This document shows, in pieces, positions 25,648 through 41,918 of a DNA stretch of 59,656 nt; the stretch's first letter is position 1, and the number at the start of each line of letters is the position of its first letter. The stretch comes from Betaproteobacteria bacterium HGW-Betaproteobacteria-14 (GTDB lineage Bacteria; Pseudomonadota; Gammaproteobacteria; Burkholderiales; Rhodocyclaceae), in assembly GCA_002840845.1 (NCBI GenBank), contig PHCS01000009.1:1-59656 (forward strand), given 5' to 3'. The notes below the pieces were generated by a model that saw only the letters and a list, made by a program, of their open reading frames with translations, was not told the DNA's origin and did no database searches. Made by a program: the position numbers and the translations under genes.

Positions 25648-27279
25648 TCACATGTTCGGGTAGACCGGGCCCTCGCCGCCCTGCGGCACGACCCAGACGA
25701 TGTTCTGCGTCGGATCCTTGATGTCGCATGTCTTGCAATGCACGCAGTTCTGCGCGTTGATCTGCAGGCGCGGGTTGCCGCCGTCGGCGTCGCGCACGAT
25801 TTCATATACGCCGGCCGGGCAGTAACGCTGCTCGGGCGCGTCGTAGAGTGCGAGGTTGGTGCCGATCGGCACGTTCTCGTCCTTCAGGTGCAGGTGGCAG
25901 GGCTGGTTTTCCTCGTGGTTGGTGTTGGAGAGGAACACGGAGGAGAGGCGGTCGAAGGTGATGACGCCATCCGGCTTGGGGTAGTCGATCGGCCGGCAAC
26001 TGGCCGCAGGCTTCAGCTTCAGGTGGTCGGCCGTGAGGCGAAGCGTCCATGGCGCCTTGCCGCGGAACACCTGCTGGTCGATGCCGAACATCAGCGAGCC
26101 CATCCATAGCCCCTTGCTCATCCACGGCTTGAAGTTGCGTGTGCGGTGGAGTTCCTCGTAGAGCCAGGACTCGCGGAACCGGCGTGGATAATCGGTCAGT
26201 TCGTCGCCGCTGCGGCCGGCGCCGAAGGCCTCGGCGAGCGCTTCGGCGGCGAGCATGCCGGTCTTCAGCGCGGCGTGCGAGCCCTTGATGCGCGCGGCGT
26301 TGAGGAAGCCGGCATCATCGCCGATGAGCGCCCCGCCCGGGAAGATCAGCTTCGGCAGGGCCTGCAGGCCGCCGGCGGTCAGTGCCCGAGCGCCGTAGGA
26401 AATGCGCTTGCCGCCTTCGAGGAAGGGCTTCACCAGCGGGTGCAGCTTGTAGCGCTGGAATTCCTCGAATGGCGAGAGGTAAGGGTTGCTGTAGGCCAGG
26501 CCGACCACGTAGCCGATCGAGACGAGGTTCCCCTCCAGGTGGTAAACGAAGCCGCCGCCGTAGGTGTCGGAAGCCATCGGCCAGCCGCCGGTGTGCATGA
26601 CGAGGCCTTTGACATGCTGTTCCGGCTTGATTTCCCACAACTCCTTGATGCCGATGCCGTAGACCTGCGGGTCGGCACCGGTGCGCAGCTTGAAGCGTTC
26701 TTCGAGTTGCTTGCCGAGGTGGCCGCGACAGCCTTCGGCGAACAGCGTGTACTTGGCCAGCAGTTCCATGCCCGGCTGGTGGGCCGACGTTGGCTGGCCG
26801 TCTCGGCCGATGCCCATGTCGCCGGTCGCCACGCCCCGCACCGAACCGTCCTCATTGAAGAGCACCTCGGCTCCGGCGAAACCCGGATAGATATCCACGC
26901 CGAGCGCTTCGGCCTGTTGTGCCAGCCAGCGACAAAGGTTGCCCAGGCTGACGATGTAGTTGCCGTGATTGAGGAAACAGCCGGGCAGCAGTGCGTTGGG
27001 CACCCTGAAGCCGCCTTTCTCCGAGAAGATGATGAAGCGGTCCTCCGAGACCGGCGTGTCGAGCGGGGCGCCCTTTTCCTTCCAGTCGGGGATCAACTCG
27101 TCGAGCGCGCGCGGATCCATCACTGCGCCGGAGAGGATATGCGCGCCGACCTCGGCGCCTTTCTCGATCAGGCAGACGTTGATGTCCCCATTGAGCTGCT
27201 TCAGGCGTATCGCCGCGGCGAGGCCGGCTGGGCCGCCGCCGACGATGACGACATCGAATTCCATGGACTCGCGTTGCAT
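25648..27279 (-). CDS. Electron transfer flavoprotein-ubiquinone oxidoreductase
   Basis: The product is 543 aa. ETF-QO takes electrons from reduced ETF through FAD and a 4Fe-4S cluster into the quinone pool at the inner membrane. The N-terminal FAD-binding fold is DVVIVGGGPAGLAAAIRL; the ferredoxin-like C terminus holds CPAGVYEI, INAQNCVHCKTCDIKDPTQNI and the final GGEGPVYPNM. ATG 27279 is chosen because AAAGGAAAACAGC precedes it and homologous proteins start with the Rossmann fold soon after. The gene converges with DUF1631, the two stop codons abutting. With etfBA and the acyl-CoA dehydrogenase it completes the beta-oxidation electron route. Confidence 0.96.
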   Translation of the reverse strand: MQRESMEFDVVIVGGGPAGLAAAIRLKQLNGDINVCLIEKGAEVGAHILSGAVMDPRALDELIPDWKEKGAPLDTPVSEDRFIIFSEKGGFRVPNALLPGCFLNHGNYIVSLGNLCRWLAQQAEALGVDIYPGFAGAEVLFNEDGSVRGVATGDMGIGRDGQPTSAHQPGMELLAKYTLFAEGCRGHLGKQLEERFKLRTGADPQVYGIGIKELWEIKPEQHVKGLVMHTGGWPMASDTYGGGFVYHLEGNLVSIGYVVGLAYSNPYLSPFEEFQRYKLHPLVKPFLEGGKRISYGARALTAGGLQALPKLIFPGGALIGDDAGFLNAARIKGSHAALKTGMLAAEALAEAFGAGRSGDELTDYPRRFRESWLYEELHRTRNFKPWMSKGLWMGSLMFGIDQQVFRGKAPWTLRLTADHLKLKPAASCRPIDYPKPDGVITFDRLSSVFLSNTNHEENQPCHLHLKDENVPIGTNLALYDAPEQRYCPAGVYEIVRDADGGNPRLQINAQNCVHCKTCDIKDPTQNIVWVVPQGGEGPVYPNM

Positions 27280-27321
27280 GCTGTTTTCCTTTGCTTCTGT
27301 ATTCTGGTCTTGTAGACGGGC

Positions 27322-27329
27322 ATTATAAT
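27322..27329. promoter_or_regulatory. Symmetric -10-like element between divergent genes
   Basis: ATTATAAT is palindromic and contains a perfect TATAAT on both strands, in the 79 bp gap between the ETF-QO gene (minus) and the thioesterase gene (plus). No good -35 is visible for either direction, so promoter use is uncertain. Confidence 0.35.
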
Positions 27330-27358
27330 TCGGTTTTATCCATCCACTCTTCGTGCAA

Positions 27359-27786
27359 ATGGAACACAGGCAGGAACACAAGCGCAAGCTGATATTCACC
27401 ACAACCCTGCCCATCCGCTGGGGCGACATGGACGGCATGGGGCATGTCAACAACACGGTCTATTTCCGCTATATGGAACAGGCGCGCATCGAGTGGTTCG
27501 ATTCGCTCGGCTACGACACAGGTCAGCATGCCGATGAGGGCCCGGTCATCGTCAATGCCAGCTGTACCTTTCTCGTGCCTTTCGTCTATCCCGGCACTGT
27601 CGAGGTGCGCATGTACCTGGGATCCCCGGGACGCAGCAGCCTGCCGACGCATTACGAATTGCGCCTGGCCGGAAGCGACAAGATTTACGCGCATGGCGAT
27701 GCCAAGGTTGTCTGGATCGATCCCGCCAGCGGCCGTTCGATTGCGCTGCCCGACAACATGAGAAAACTCGCTGAAGAAATCACGAC

Positions 27787-27790
<4 letters not shown>
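27359..27790 (+). CDS. Acyl-CoA thioesterase, 4-hydroxybenzoyl-CoA thioesterase family
   Basis: The product is about 143 aa, a single hotdog-fold thioesterase. The active-site motif [28 protein letters not shown] contains the catalytic Asp and the following HVN pair of the 4HBT/YbgC group. It hydrolyses an acyl-CoA; the substrate is not readable. I use ATG 27359; an in-frame GTG at 27353 is possible. It overlaps the next gene by 4 bases (ATGA), so it is translationally coupled to acetoacetyl-CoA synthetase. Confidence 0.9.
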
Positions 27791-29732
<1,942 letters not shown>

Positions 29733-29739
<7 letters not shown>

Positions 29740-30275
29740 TCGAACGCGACCGCACCGCACTGCTGGTGGTGGACATCCAGGAGCGGCTCCTGCCGCACAT
29801 CCACGAAGGGCAGGCGGTGCTCGACAATGCCGTCTGGCTGGTCAAGGTGGCGCAGCGCCTGGGCGTGCCGGTGATGCTCTCCGAGCAGTATCCGAAGGGC
29901 ATCGGCCACACGGTCGCCGTGTTGCGGGAGCTGACTTTGCCGGCGCATGTCGCCGAGAAGCTGCATTTCTCCTGCGTCGCGGCGCAGTGCCTCGACGGCC
30001 TGCAAGGCAGCGAGCGGCCCCAGGTGGTGGTCGCCGGCACCGAGTCGCATGTCTGCGTCCTGCAGACCGTGCTCGACCTGCATGCGCAGGGGAAAGAGGT
30101 CTATGTCGTCGCCGATGCCGTCGGTTCGCGCAGGCCCTCGGACAAGGAGCTCGCCTTGGCGCGCATGCGCGGCCATGGCGTGCGCATCGTCTCTCGCGAG
30201 ATGGTCGCCTTCGAGTGGCTGAAGCAGGCCGGCACCGAGGAATTCCGCCAAGTCAGCCGGGAATTCCTCAAGTAA
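29733..30275 (+). CDS. Isochorismatase-family cysteine hydrolase
   Basis: The product is 180 aa, near the family's usual length. The catalytic triad can be placed: Asp in [12 protein letters not shown] (residue 14), Lys in VAEKLHFSC, and Cys in [15 protein letters not shown]. It resembles the YcaC/ISOC1-2 branch rather than true isochorismatases, and its substrate is unknown. It overlaps the 3' end of aacS by 7 bases, which suggests co-translation but not a known pathway link. Confidence 0.88.
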
Positions 30276-30314
30276 TTTCTCAAGTGGATTATTCCCCGAT
30301 ATCCCGTGTTTTCG

Positions 30315-32112
<1,798 letters not shown>

Positions 32113-32128
<16 letters not shown>

Positions 32129-32952
32129 TCGAGGCCGGACTCCAGCATCCGCTGTTCCTGATTGCCGGCCCTTGCGTCATCGAGTCGCGCGAACTGGCGC
32201 TGGATGTCGCCGGGCAGCTCAAGGAAATCTGCGCCGCGCTCGGCATCCCCCTCATTTTCAAGTCCTCCTACGACAAGGCCAACCGCAGCTCGGGCAAGTC
32301 CTACCGCGGCCTGGGCATGGAGAAGGGCCTCGAGATCCTCGCCGACGTGCGGGCGCAGATCGGCGTTCCGGTGCTGACCGACGTGCATGACCAGTCCGAG
32401 ATCGCCGCCGTTGCCGCCGCGGTCGACGTGCTGCAGACGCCGGCCTTCCTCTGCCGCCAGACCGATTTCATCCAGGCCGTCGCCGCCTCGGGCAAGCCGG
32501 CCAACATCAAGAAGGGCCAGTTCCTCGCCCCGCACGACATGCAGCACGTCGTCGTCAAGGCCAAGGAGGCCAACAATGGGGCTGACACCATCATGGTGTG
32601 CGAGCGCGGCGCCTCCTTCGGCTACAACAACCTTGTCTCAGACATGCGCAGCCTCGCCATCCTGCGCGAGACCGGCTGCCCGGTGGTCTACGATGCCACC
32701 CACTCGGTGCAGTTGCCGGGCGGGCAGGGTGCTTCTTCCGGCGGACAGCGCGAGTTCGTGCCGGTGCTGGCGCGCGCGGCGGTGGCGGTCGGCATTGCCG
32801 GCCTGTTCATGGAAACGCACCCGAACCCGGAGAAGGCGCTGTCCGACGGGCCGAATTCCTGGCCGCTGGCGAAGATGAAGTCGCTGCTGGAGACCCTGCG
32901 GGACATCGATGCGCTGGTCAAGCGGCGCGGGCTGCTGGAGAATGCACCATGA
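32113..32952 (+). CDS. kdsA: 3-deoxy-D-manno-octulosonate 8-phosphate synthase
   Basis: The product is 279 aa, the standard size. It condenses phosphoenolpyruvate with arabinose 5-phosphate to Kdo-8-phosphate for lipopolysaccharide. Seen are [68 protein letters not shown] and the [18 protein letters not shown] region near the C terminus. The start at 32113 gives MKLCGFEAG, the family N terminus. Two upstream repeat units mimic this start but lack an open frame into the gene. Confidence 0.97.
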
Positions 32953-33239
32953 CGAAAGCCTACATCATCGCCCAGGCCACCGTGACCGACCCCGCGCAGT
33001 ACGAGGGCTACAAGGCGCTGGCCGGCGCCGCCGTGGCGCAATATGGCGGCAAGTACATCGTGCGCGGCGGCGCCACCCACCTGCTCGAAGGGGAGTGGGC
33101 GCCCCCGCGCCTGGTGATCCTCGAGTTCGAATCTACCGAGCAGGCGAAGCGCTTCTACGATTCGCCGGAATACCAGGCGGCGCGCCAGCAGCGCCAGGGC
33201 GCCGCACAGATGAACATGCTGGTGGTCGAAGGTTTGTAG
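32949..33239 (+). CDS. DUF1330 family protein
   Basis: The product is 96 aa. It begins [23 protein letters not shown] and contains [18 protein letters not shown] and [18 protein letters not shown], the ferredoxin-like alpha/beta pattern of DUF1330. No enzymatic role is established. It overlaps kdsA by 4 bases (ATGA). Its TAG stop lies inside the REP-like palindrome that follows. Confidence 0.9.
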   Translation: MTKAYIIAQATVTDPAQYEGYKALAGAAVAQYGGKYIVRGGATHLLEGEWAPPRLVILEFESTEQAKRFYDSPEYQAARQQRQGAAQMNMLVVEGL

Positions 33240-33293
33240 GTCGGGCTTCAGCCCGACAAGGCAACTGGTAATGTCGGCCTGAAGGCCGACCTA
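33237..33293. repeat. REP-like paired palindrome between DUF1330 and eno
   Basis: TAGGTCGGGCTTCAGCCCGAC (33237-33257) is mirrored by GTCGGCCTGAAGGCCGACCTA (33273-33293), and each half is itself a small palindrome. The whole forms a cruciform-type element of about 57 bp, the typical look of REP/BIME-type intergenic repeats. Confidence 0.8.
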
Positions 33294-33304
33294 CGTTTTG
33301 ATAG

Positions 33305-34603
<1,299 letters not shown>

Positions 34604-34640
34604 TGCAACGAACAGGCCCAGCGACGGTTTCCACCGCGCC

Positions 34641-34703
34641 ATTCCCGCGACAGCGGGAATCCAGGGCCTCGTTGCCGCGCCGGGCTCCCGCGTCCGCGGG
34701 AGC
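34641..34703. repeat. Paired palindromic repeat of dRS3-like type, copy A
   Basis: ATTCCCGCGACAGCGGGAAT (34641-34660) and GCTCCCGCGTCCGCGGGAGC (34684-34703) are two 20 bp palindromes separated by 23 bases. The first fits the ATTCCC-N8-GGGAAT form known from neisserial dRS3 elements. The gap between eno and ftsB is filled by this element. Confidence 0.75.
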
Positions 34704-34719
34704 GGCAAGGGCCTAGCCG

Positions 34720-34998
34720 ATGCGCTGGCCCACACTGGTGCTGGTTCTCCTCATCGCGCTGCTGCAGTATCCGCTGTGGTTCGGCAAGGGCGGCTGGCTC
34801 AAGGTATGGGATGTCGACCGCCAATTGACGGCCCAGCGCGAGGTCAACCAGAAGCTCGAGAACCGCAACGCCGCGCTCGACGCCGAGGTGCGCGACCTGA
34901 AGAGCGGCTACGAGGCCATCGAGGAACGCGCCCGCTACGAGCTGGGCTACATCAAGCCGGACGAGGTCTTCGTCCAGGTGCCGCAGAAGAATCCCTGA
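34720..34998 (+). CDS. ftsB: Cell division protein FtsB
   Basis: The product is 92 aa. It is a short bitopic membrane protein that with FtsL and FtsQ activates septal peptidoglycan synthesis. One transmembrane helix spans residues 4-20 ([18 protein letters not shown]), followed by a coiled coil rich in Glu/Arg/Leu ([25 protein letters not shown]) and the [17 protein letters not shown] tail typical of FtsB. Location after eno is the usual synteny. Confidence 0.95.
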   Translation: MRWPTLVLVLLIALLQYPLWFGKGGWLKVWDVDRQLTAQREVNQKLENRNAALDAEVRDLKSGYEAIEERARYELGYIKPDEVFVQVPQKNP

Positions 34999-35005
34999 TT
35001 TCCAA

Positions 35006-35281
35006 GTGCTGATTTCCACATCCGTCCTGAGCATTCTGACGATGCTTGTGCTGACGGTGGTCATCTGCAGCCTGCTGCTTTCCGTGCGCAAGGATGCCAA
35101 TGTGATTCCGATATTGATTATTGGATGTGCCTTGCTCTGGTGGGGACTCGGGGACGCGCGGCTTCCGGACGAGCTGACCTTGGAAGCGCTCTCCAACCAT
35201 AGGCGATCGCGCGCTTTTTTCCCGGGACTCGCTTGCCTTGCAGGTGCTGCGCTGTACTGGTTTTTACGCAAGCACAAATAA
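35006..35281 (+). CDS. Small hypothetical membrane protein
   Basis: The ORF of 91 codons begins with GTG at 35006, 7 bases after ftsB. Three hydrophobic stretches are visible: residues 2-25, 34-47 and about 72-87. The composition is lower in GC than the neighbours. No family is recognised, and no clear ribosome-binding site precedes it, so it may or may not be translated. Confidence 0.4.
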   Translation: MLISTSVLSILTMLVLTVVICSLLLSVRKDANVIPILIIGCALLWWGLGDARLPDELTLEALSNHRRSRAFFPGLACLAGAALYWFLRKHK

Positions 35282-35298
35282 TTGGTTTTATCTATTGC

Positions 35299-36018
35299 TC
35301 AGTTCCCGCCCTTGATGGCGTAGTGCGTGCCGCCCTTGCCGTCCGGGGTGAAGACGATGGTCAGTTGCATGTCGCGGCCGCAACCGCGGAAAGTCCAGAT
35401 TTCCTCCCAGTGGCCTGCCGGCTTGTCGGCTTCATGGGTCGCGCGCGGCGGATGGGTGAGGCGGGTGTCGATGAGCTCGGCCGTTTTGCAGCCTTTTGCA
35501 CGTTTCGCCAGCTTGAGCAGAGCCGCCGTGGTGGCACCCTTCAGGGTGTCGGCGAGGAGCGGGGCCGAAGCGTTGGTATCGCCCGGCACATGTTGCCGCA
35601 CTTCCGGCTTGTCGCCCGGCCGGGCGACGAAGACGGCGTTGTAGGTCATGCGCTTGCCGCAGCGCTCGAAGACGAAGCGGTGTTGCCAGGCGCCGGCGAC
35701 GGGATGCGGCTTGCCCTCGGGGAAATCGATGGGTTTGAGGAGGAAGAGGCCGGCCGGCTGGATGTTGTAGGAGTCCTTGCAGCCCTGCTGCAGGCCGAGT
35801 TTCTTATCCCATTCGCGGCCGACGGCGTAGAGCGCGCCGATCTGTTCCTTGCCGTAGAGGTAGGCGGCGAGGCGCGAGGGCGGCTCGGCCATGCTATCCG
35901 TGCCGGTGGCGATGACGGGGTGAGTCTTCTCCGGCTGCGCCCAGGCGGGGGCGGTTAGCGTCGCCGCCAGCAGTCCCGACTTGAGGAGCAAATATGCGAA
36001 TCGGCTTGCCGGCGTCAT
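35299..36018 (-). CDS. Secreted hypothetical protein
   Basis: The product is 239 aa with a Sec signal peptide of about 28 residues (LLLKSGLLAATLTAPAWAQ). The mature part has four cysteines (QQGCKDSY, FERCGKRM, AKGCKTAE, FRGCGRDM) which may form disulfides, and two similar segments, VFERCGKRMTYNAVF and TFRGCGRDMQLTIVFTPDG, suggesting an internal repeat. No family is recognised. It lies 14 bases after the gamma carbonic anhydrase gene and probably ends that transcript. ATG 36018 is used because the signal peptide starts there. Confidence 0.75.
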   Translation of the reverse strand: MTPASRFAYLLLKSGLLAATLTAPAWAQPEKTHPVIATGTDSMAEPPSRLAAYLYGKEQIGALYAVGREWDKKLGLQQGCKDSYNIQPAGLFLLKPIDFPEGKPHPVAGAWQHRFVFERCGKRMTYNAVFVARPGDKPEVRQHVPGDTNASAPLLADTLKGATTAALLKLAKRAKGCKTAELIDTRLTHPPRATHEADKPAGHWEEIWTFRGCGRDMQLTIVFTPDGKGGTHYAIKGGN

Positions 36019-36032
36019 GGCGCGAGTGTGGC

Positions 36033-36560
36033 CTACTCCGGCAGTCGCTGCAACTCCCGCTGGTAGCGTTGCGCCCGCTCGGCGTACTGGGTGCAGCCGA
36101 GGCGGATCATGGCGGCTTCCTCGTCGCTCAGCTGGCGCACCACCTTGCCGGGCGAGCCCAGCACCAGCGAGCGGTCTGGGATGACCCTGCCCTCGGGGAT
36201 GAGGGCGCCGGCGCCGATGAGGCATTCCTTGCCGATCACGGCGCCGTTGAGGACGATGGCCTGGATGCCGATGAGCGAGCCTTCGCCGATGGCGCAGCCG
36301 TGCAGCATGACCTGGTGGCCGACCAGCACGTCCTGCGTCAGGGTGAGGGGGAAGCCGGGGTCGGTGTGCAGCACGGCGCCGTCCTGCACGTTGCAGCCCG
36401 GCCCCAGGGTGATGCGTTCGTTGTCGCCGCGGATGACGGCGTTGAACCAGACACTGGCGCCGTCCTCGATCAGCACGTTGCCGATCACCGCGGCAGTGTC
36501 CGCCACCCAGGCTGTGCCGCGCAATTCCGGCCGGATATTTCCCAAAGCGTAGAGCGCCAT
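36033..36560 (-). CDS. Gamma-class carbonic anhydrase family protein (YrdA-like)
   Basis: The product is 175 aa with a left-handed beta-helix made of hexapeptide repeats. Zinc-ligand histidines are in DGAVLHTD and VGHQVMLHGC, and RGDNERITLG is the family marker. Members such as YrdA, PaaY or CaiE can be carbonic anhydrases or thioesterases, so activity is open. It lies 12 bp downstream of the ACT-domain gene in the glycine cleavage gene cluster. Confidence 0.93.
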   Translation of the reverse strand: MALYALGNIRPELRGTAWVADTAAVIGNVLIEDGASVWFNAVIRGDNERITLGPGCNVQDGAVLHTDPGFPLTLTQDVLVGHQVMLHGCAIGEGSLIGIQAIVLNGAVIGKECLIGAGALIPEGRVIPDRSLVLGSPGKVVRQLSDEEAAMIRLGCTQYAERAQRYQRELQRLPE

Positions 36561-36572
36561 GCCTGTTCCTCC

Positions 36573-37091
36573 CTAGATCGATTCGTCGAGTGTGATGTCG
36601 ACCATCAGGTCGTCGGAGAGCCGTTCCAGTTCCGCCTTGAGCGCCCGCGCATCGAGGCCGCCTTCGGCGAAGAGTTCGGCCTGGGCGTGGAACAGCGTCT
36701 CGGCGGACATCGGCGCGCTGGCGGTGTGCGTCTCCAGGTTCTCGACGTTCACGGCGAAGCGGGCCAGCACCTGCGAGACCTCGCGCACGATGCCGATGCG
36801 GTCGTGGCCGACCAGCGCAAGTTTCAGCCGCCGTCCCGTGGCGGCTGACTTTTGAGTGGAGGCTTCGGCGACCACCTTGAGCGCGGTGAGCCGGCCCAGT
36901 GCCGCCTGCAGCGCGGCGGCCTGCGCCTCGGGCACGCCCACCCGGACGATGCCGGCGAACTTGCCGGCAAGGTGCGACATGGACGACTCCAGCCAGTTGC
37001 CCTGATGGCTGCTGATGGTCGCGGCGAGTTCGCCCACCAGGCCGGGCCGGTCGTCGCCGATGACGGTGAGAACGAGATAGGTGTCAGACAT
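36573..37091 (-). CDS. Glycine cleavage regulator-like protein with two ACT domains (GcvR-like)
   Basis: The product is 172 aa. Two ACT modules are visible, TYLVLTVIGDDRPGLVGELAATIS and LKLALVGHDRIGIVREVSQVLARF, the arrangement of GcvR, which in enterobacteria binds glycine and antagonises GcvA. Its position right after gcvP supports a glycine-related role, though no GcvA is encoded in this window. ATG 37091 follows GCGGAGGAACGCA. The upstream gap to gcvP is wholly occupied by the hairpin-bearing element. Confidence 0.85.
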   Translation of the reverse strand: MSDTYLVLTVIGDDRPGLVGELAATISSHQGNWLESSMSHLAGKFAGIVRVGVPEAQAAALQAALGRLTALKVVAEASTQKSAATGRRLKLALVGHDRIGIVREVSQVLARFAVNVENLETHTASAPMSAETLFHAQAELFAEGGLDARALKAELERLSDDLMVDITLDESI

Positions 37092-37202
37092 TGCGTTCCT
37101 CCGCAGGGCCGCCCCAAGGAGGAACAGCCAATACATGGAGCGGGCGCAGCCCGCGAACTTGCGTCACCCCCTTCCACGGGAAGGGGGGCGGGGGGAAGGT
37201 TC
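37092..37202 (-). repeat. Intergenic element, copy 2, with two hairpins
   Basis: On the minus strand this runs from the gcvP stop to the ATG of the ACT gene. Hairpin 1 is CCCCCTTCC with GGAAGGGGG around a 3-base loop (37187-37167); hairpin 2 is GCGGGC with GCCCGC (37154-37140). Blocks shared with copy 1 are GGGGGTGAC, AAGTTC, CATGTATTGGCT and CTCCTTGGGGCGGCCC running into TGCGGAGG. The stems differ from copy 1 in sequence but keep their pairing. Confidence 0.8.
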
Positions 37203-40049
<2,847 letters not shown>

Positions 40050-40072
40050 ATCCAGTCGGGAAGTAATTTGTC

Positions 40073-40119
40073 ATTCCCGCGCAAGCGGGAATCCACTGGG
40101 CTCCCGCTTGCGCGGGAGC
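40073..40119. repeat. Paired palindromic repeat of dRS3-like type, copy B
   Basis: ATTCCCGCGCAAGCGGGAAT (40073-40092) and GCTCCCGCTTGCGCGGGAGC (40100-40119), 7 bases apart, repeat the design of the element at 34641. It lies between gcvH and gcvP, inside an operon, so it would be transcribed into two strong hairpins and could modulate the gcvH to gcvP ratio. Confidence 0.75.
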
Positions 40120-40130
40120 GACGAAAAATC

Positions 40131-40514
40131 TCAGCCTTCGGCGGCGACCTTGGCGTAGGCCGCGGCGTCGAGCAGCTTGTCGAGCTCGGCGGCGTTGTCC
40201 GGTTTCAGTTTGAACAGCCAGGCGGCGTAGGCGTCCTGGTTCACCGATTCGGGCGCGTCGGCGGCGGCCTGGTTGACGGCGACCACCTCGCCGCCGATCG
40301 GCGCGTAGATGTCGGAGGCGGCCTTCACCGATTCCACCACGGCGCATTCCTCGCCGGCGGCGACCTTGCGGCCGACCTGCGGCAGCTCGAGGAAGACGAT
40401 GTCGCCCAGCGCTTCCTGGGCGTGGTCGGAGATGCCGACGGTGACGAGACCGTCGTCAGCGAGGCGTGCCCACTCGTGGGATTGGGCGTATTTCAGATCG
40501 GCGGGTATGTTCAT
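40131..40514 (-). CDS. gcvH: Glycine cleavage system H protein
   Basis: The product is 127 aa. This lipoyl carrier shuttles the aminomethyl group between P and T proteins. The lipoylated lysine is in [50 protein letters not shown] and the C-terminal AAWLFKLKP match the family. ATG 40514 is preferred over the TTG at 40526 because that TTG lies within the ribosome-binding site (TTGGAGAAGAAC). Confidence 0.98.
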   Translation of the reverse strand: MNIPADLKYAQSHEWARLADDGLVTVGISDHAQEALGDIVFLELPQVGRKVAAGEECAVVESVKAASDIYAPIGGEVVAVNQAAADAPESVNQDAYAAWLFKLKPDNAAELDKLLDAAAYAKVAAEG

Positions 40515-40530
40515 GTTCTTCTCCAAGTGA

Positions 40531-41598
40531 TTAAACCAATACTTTTCCGTTGCGCACGAAGGGCGGCTTGACCACCGTCGCCTTCAGGCGCTTGTCGCGA
40601 ATTTCCACCTCGACCGTGTCGCCGGCCGCGACGGCCGCCGGCAGGCGCGCCAGGGCGATAGAGCGGCTCATGCTCGGCGAGAAGGTGCCGCTGGTGATCT
40701 CGCCTTCGCCTTGCGCAGCGAAGACTTTCTGGTGGGCGCGCAGCACGCCCTTGTCGGTAAGCAGCAGGCCGAGCGTCTGTTTTTCCGGCCGCCGTCCTGC
40801 AAGGGCTGACTTTCCGATGAAGTCGCGCGGTGCGGCGAGATCGACCGTCCAGGCGAGTCCGGCTTCCAGCGGCGATGTCTGTTCGTCCATGTCCTGGCCA
40901 TAGAGGGCCATGCCGGCTTCGAGGCGCAGCGTATCGCGCGCGCCGAGGCCGGCGGGCTTCACCCCGGCGGCGAGCAGGGCATTCCAGGTGGCTTCGGCGC
41001 GCTCGGCGGGAATCATCAGTTCGAAGCCGTCCTCGCCGGTGTAGCCGGTACGGGCGATCAGCGCGTCGCCGAACCAGGCGGCGTGGAAGGGCTTCAGCGC
41101 GGTGCTGGCGGCCTCGGAGCCGGGCAGGGCGGCCCAGGTCTTCGCTCGGGCGTTCGGCCCCTGCACGGCGATCATGGCCAGGTCGCGGCGCGGCTTCACC
41201 GCAACGCTGCCCGCGTGCTGAGAAATCCAGGCGAAGTCCTTGTCGGCGGTGCCGGCGTTGACGACGACGCGGTAGAAGTCCGGCCGGAAGAAATAGACGA
41301 TGAGGTCGTCGATGACGCCGCCCTGCGGGTTGAGCATGCAGGAATACAGCGCGCGGCCGGGCACAGTCAGCTTGTCGACGTTGTTGGCAATGAGCTTGTG
41401 CAGCAGGTCGTGGGCACCGGCTCCCTCTAGGTCGATGGCGAGCATGTGCGAGACGTCGAACATGCCGGCATCGCGGCGCACCTGGTGGTGCTCCTCGACC
41501 TGGGAGCCGTAATGCAGCGGCATGTCCCAGCCGGCGAAGTCGACCAGTTTGCCGCCGAGGCGGACATGGGTTTTGTACAGCGGAGTTTGTTTGGCCAT
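40531..41598 (-). CDS. gcvT: Glycine cleavage system T protein (aminomethyltransferase)
   Basis: The product is 355 aa. It transfers the methylene group from GcvH to tetrahydrofolate, releasing ammonia. Typical segments are [59 protein letters not shown], and the folate/substrate loop [12 protein letters not shown]. It is the first gene of the operon, directly below the glycine riboswitch and its terminator. No strong Shine-Dalgarno is visible. Confidence 0.97.
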   Translation of the reverse strand: MAKQTPLYKTHVRLGGKLVDFAGWDMPLHYGSQVEEHHQVRRDAGMFDVSHMLAIDLEGAGAHDLLHKLIANNVDKLTVPGRALYSCMLNPQGGVIDDLIVYFFRPDFYRVVVNAGTADKDFAWISQHAGSVAVKPRRDLAMIAVQGPNARAKTWAALPGSEAASTALKPFHAAWFGDALIARTGYTGEDGFELMIPAERAEATWNALLAAGVKPAGLGARDTLRLEAGMALYGQDMDEQTSPLEAGLAWTVDLAAPRDFIGKSALAGRRPEKQTLGLLLTDKGVLRAHQKVFAAQGEGEITSGTFSPSMSRSIALARLPAAVAAGDTVEVEIRDKRLKATVVKPPFVRNGKVLV

Positions 41599-41636
41599 AA
41601 GTACTTGGGTCGCGTTATTCGAGTTCTTTCACGCAA

Positions 41637-41670
41637 TAAAAAAGGGGCGAAGCCATTTTCGCTTCACCCC
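41637..41670 (-). terminator. Riboswitch-controlled intrinsic terminator before gcvT
   Basis: On the minus strand GGGGTGAAGCG pairs with CTTCGCCCC around AAAATGG and is followed directly by TTTTTT. It sits between the second glycine aptamer and the gcvT start, as expected for a glycine-activated, transcription-terminating expression platform. Confidence 0.9.
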
Positions 41671-41870
41671 TCTGTCCCTTGTACCTGAGAGATTGCCGTG
41701 CAGTTGCGACACTGCGACGGCGTGCCCCTTCGGTGGATGGCGGTCTAGTCTTCAGCCATCACTCTCCAGAGTGTTCGTGCTCTCGCGCAGCCCTTTTGCC
41801 TGAGCGGTTCCGGGTGTTGCGCCTTCGGCGGCGGCCTGAATCCGATGGCCGCTCTCTCCCGCGCGAGCGC
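41671..41870 (-). ncRNA. Tandem glycine riboswitch
   Basis: Two glycine aptamers follow each other on the minus strand. Aptamer 1 (about 41870-41779) has GCGGGAGAGAGCGG, CGCCGAAGGCGCAA, CCGCTCAGGCAAAAGG. Aptamer 2 (about 41776-41671) has ACTCTGGAGAG, CACCGAAGGGGCA, and CTCTCAGGTACAAGGGACAGAG. GGAGAG, CCGAAGG and CTCAGGNA are the hallmarks of glycine aptamers in known riboswitches. The two are joined by a short linker. A terminator follows, then gcvT, so glycine should favour read-through and expression of the cleavage system. Confidence 0.96.
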
Positions 41871-41874
41871 TGCG

Positions 41875-41903
41875 ACTATAACCCGCAGACATTCCGCAGG
41901 CAA
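41875..41903 (-). promoter_or_regulatory. Promoter of the gcv operon
   Basis: Minus strand -35 TTGCCT (41903-41898) and -10 TATAGT (41880-41875) are 17 bases apart. The predicted start near 41868 coincides with the 5' end of aptamer 1. Confidence 0.7.
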
Positions 41904-41918
41904 GGCAAAGGCTTCGGT

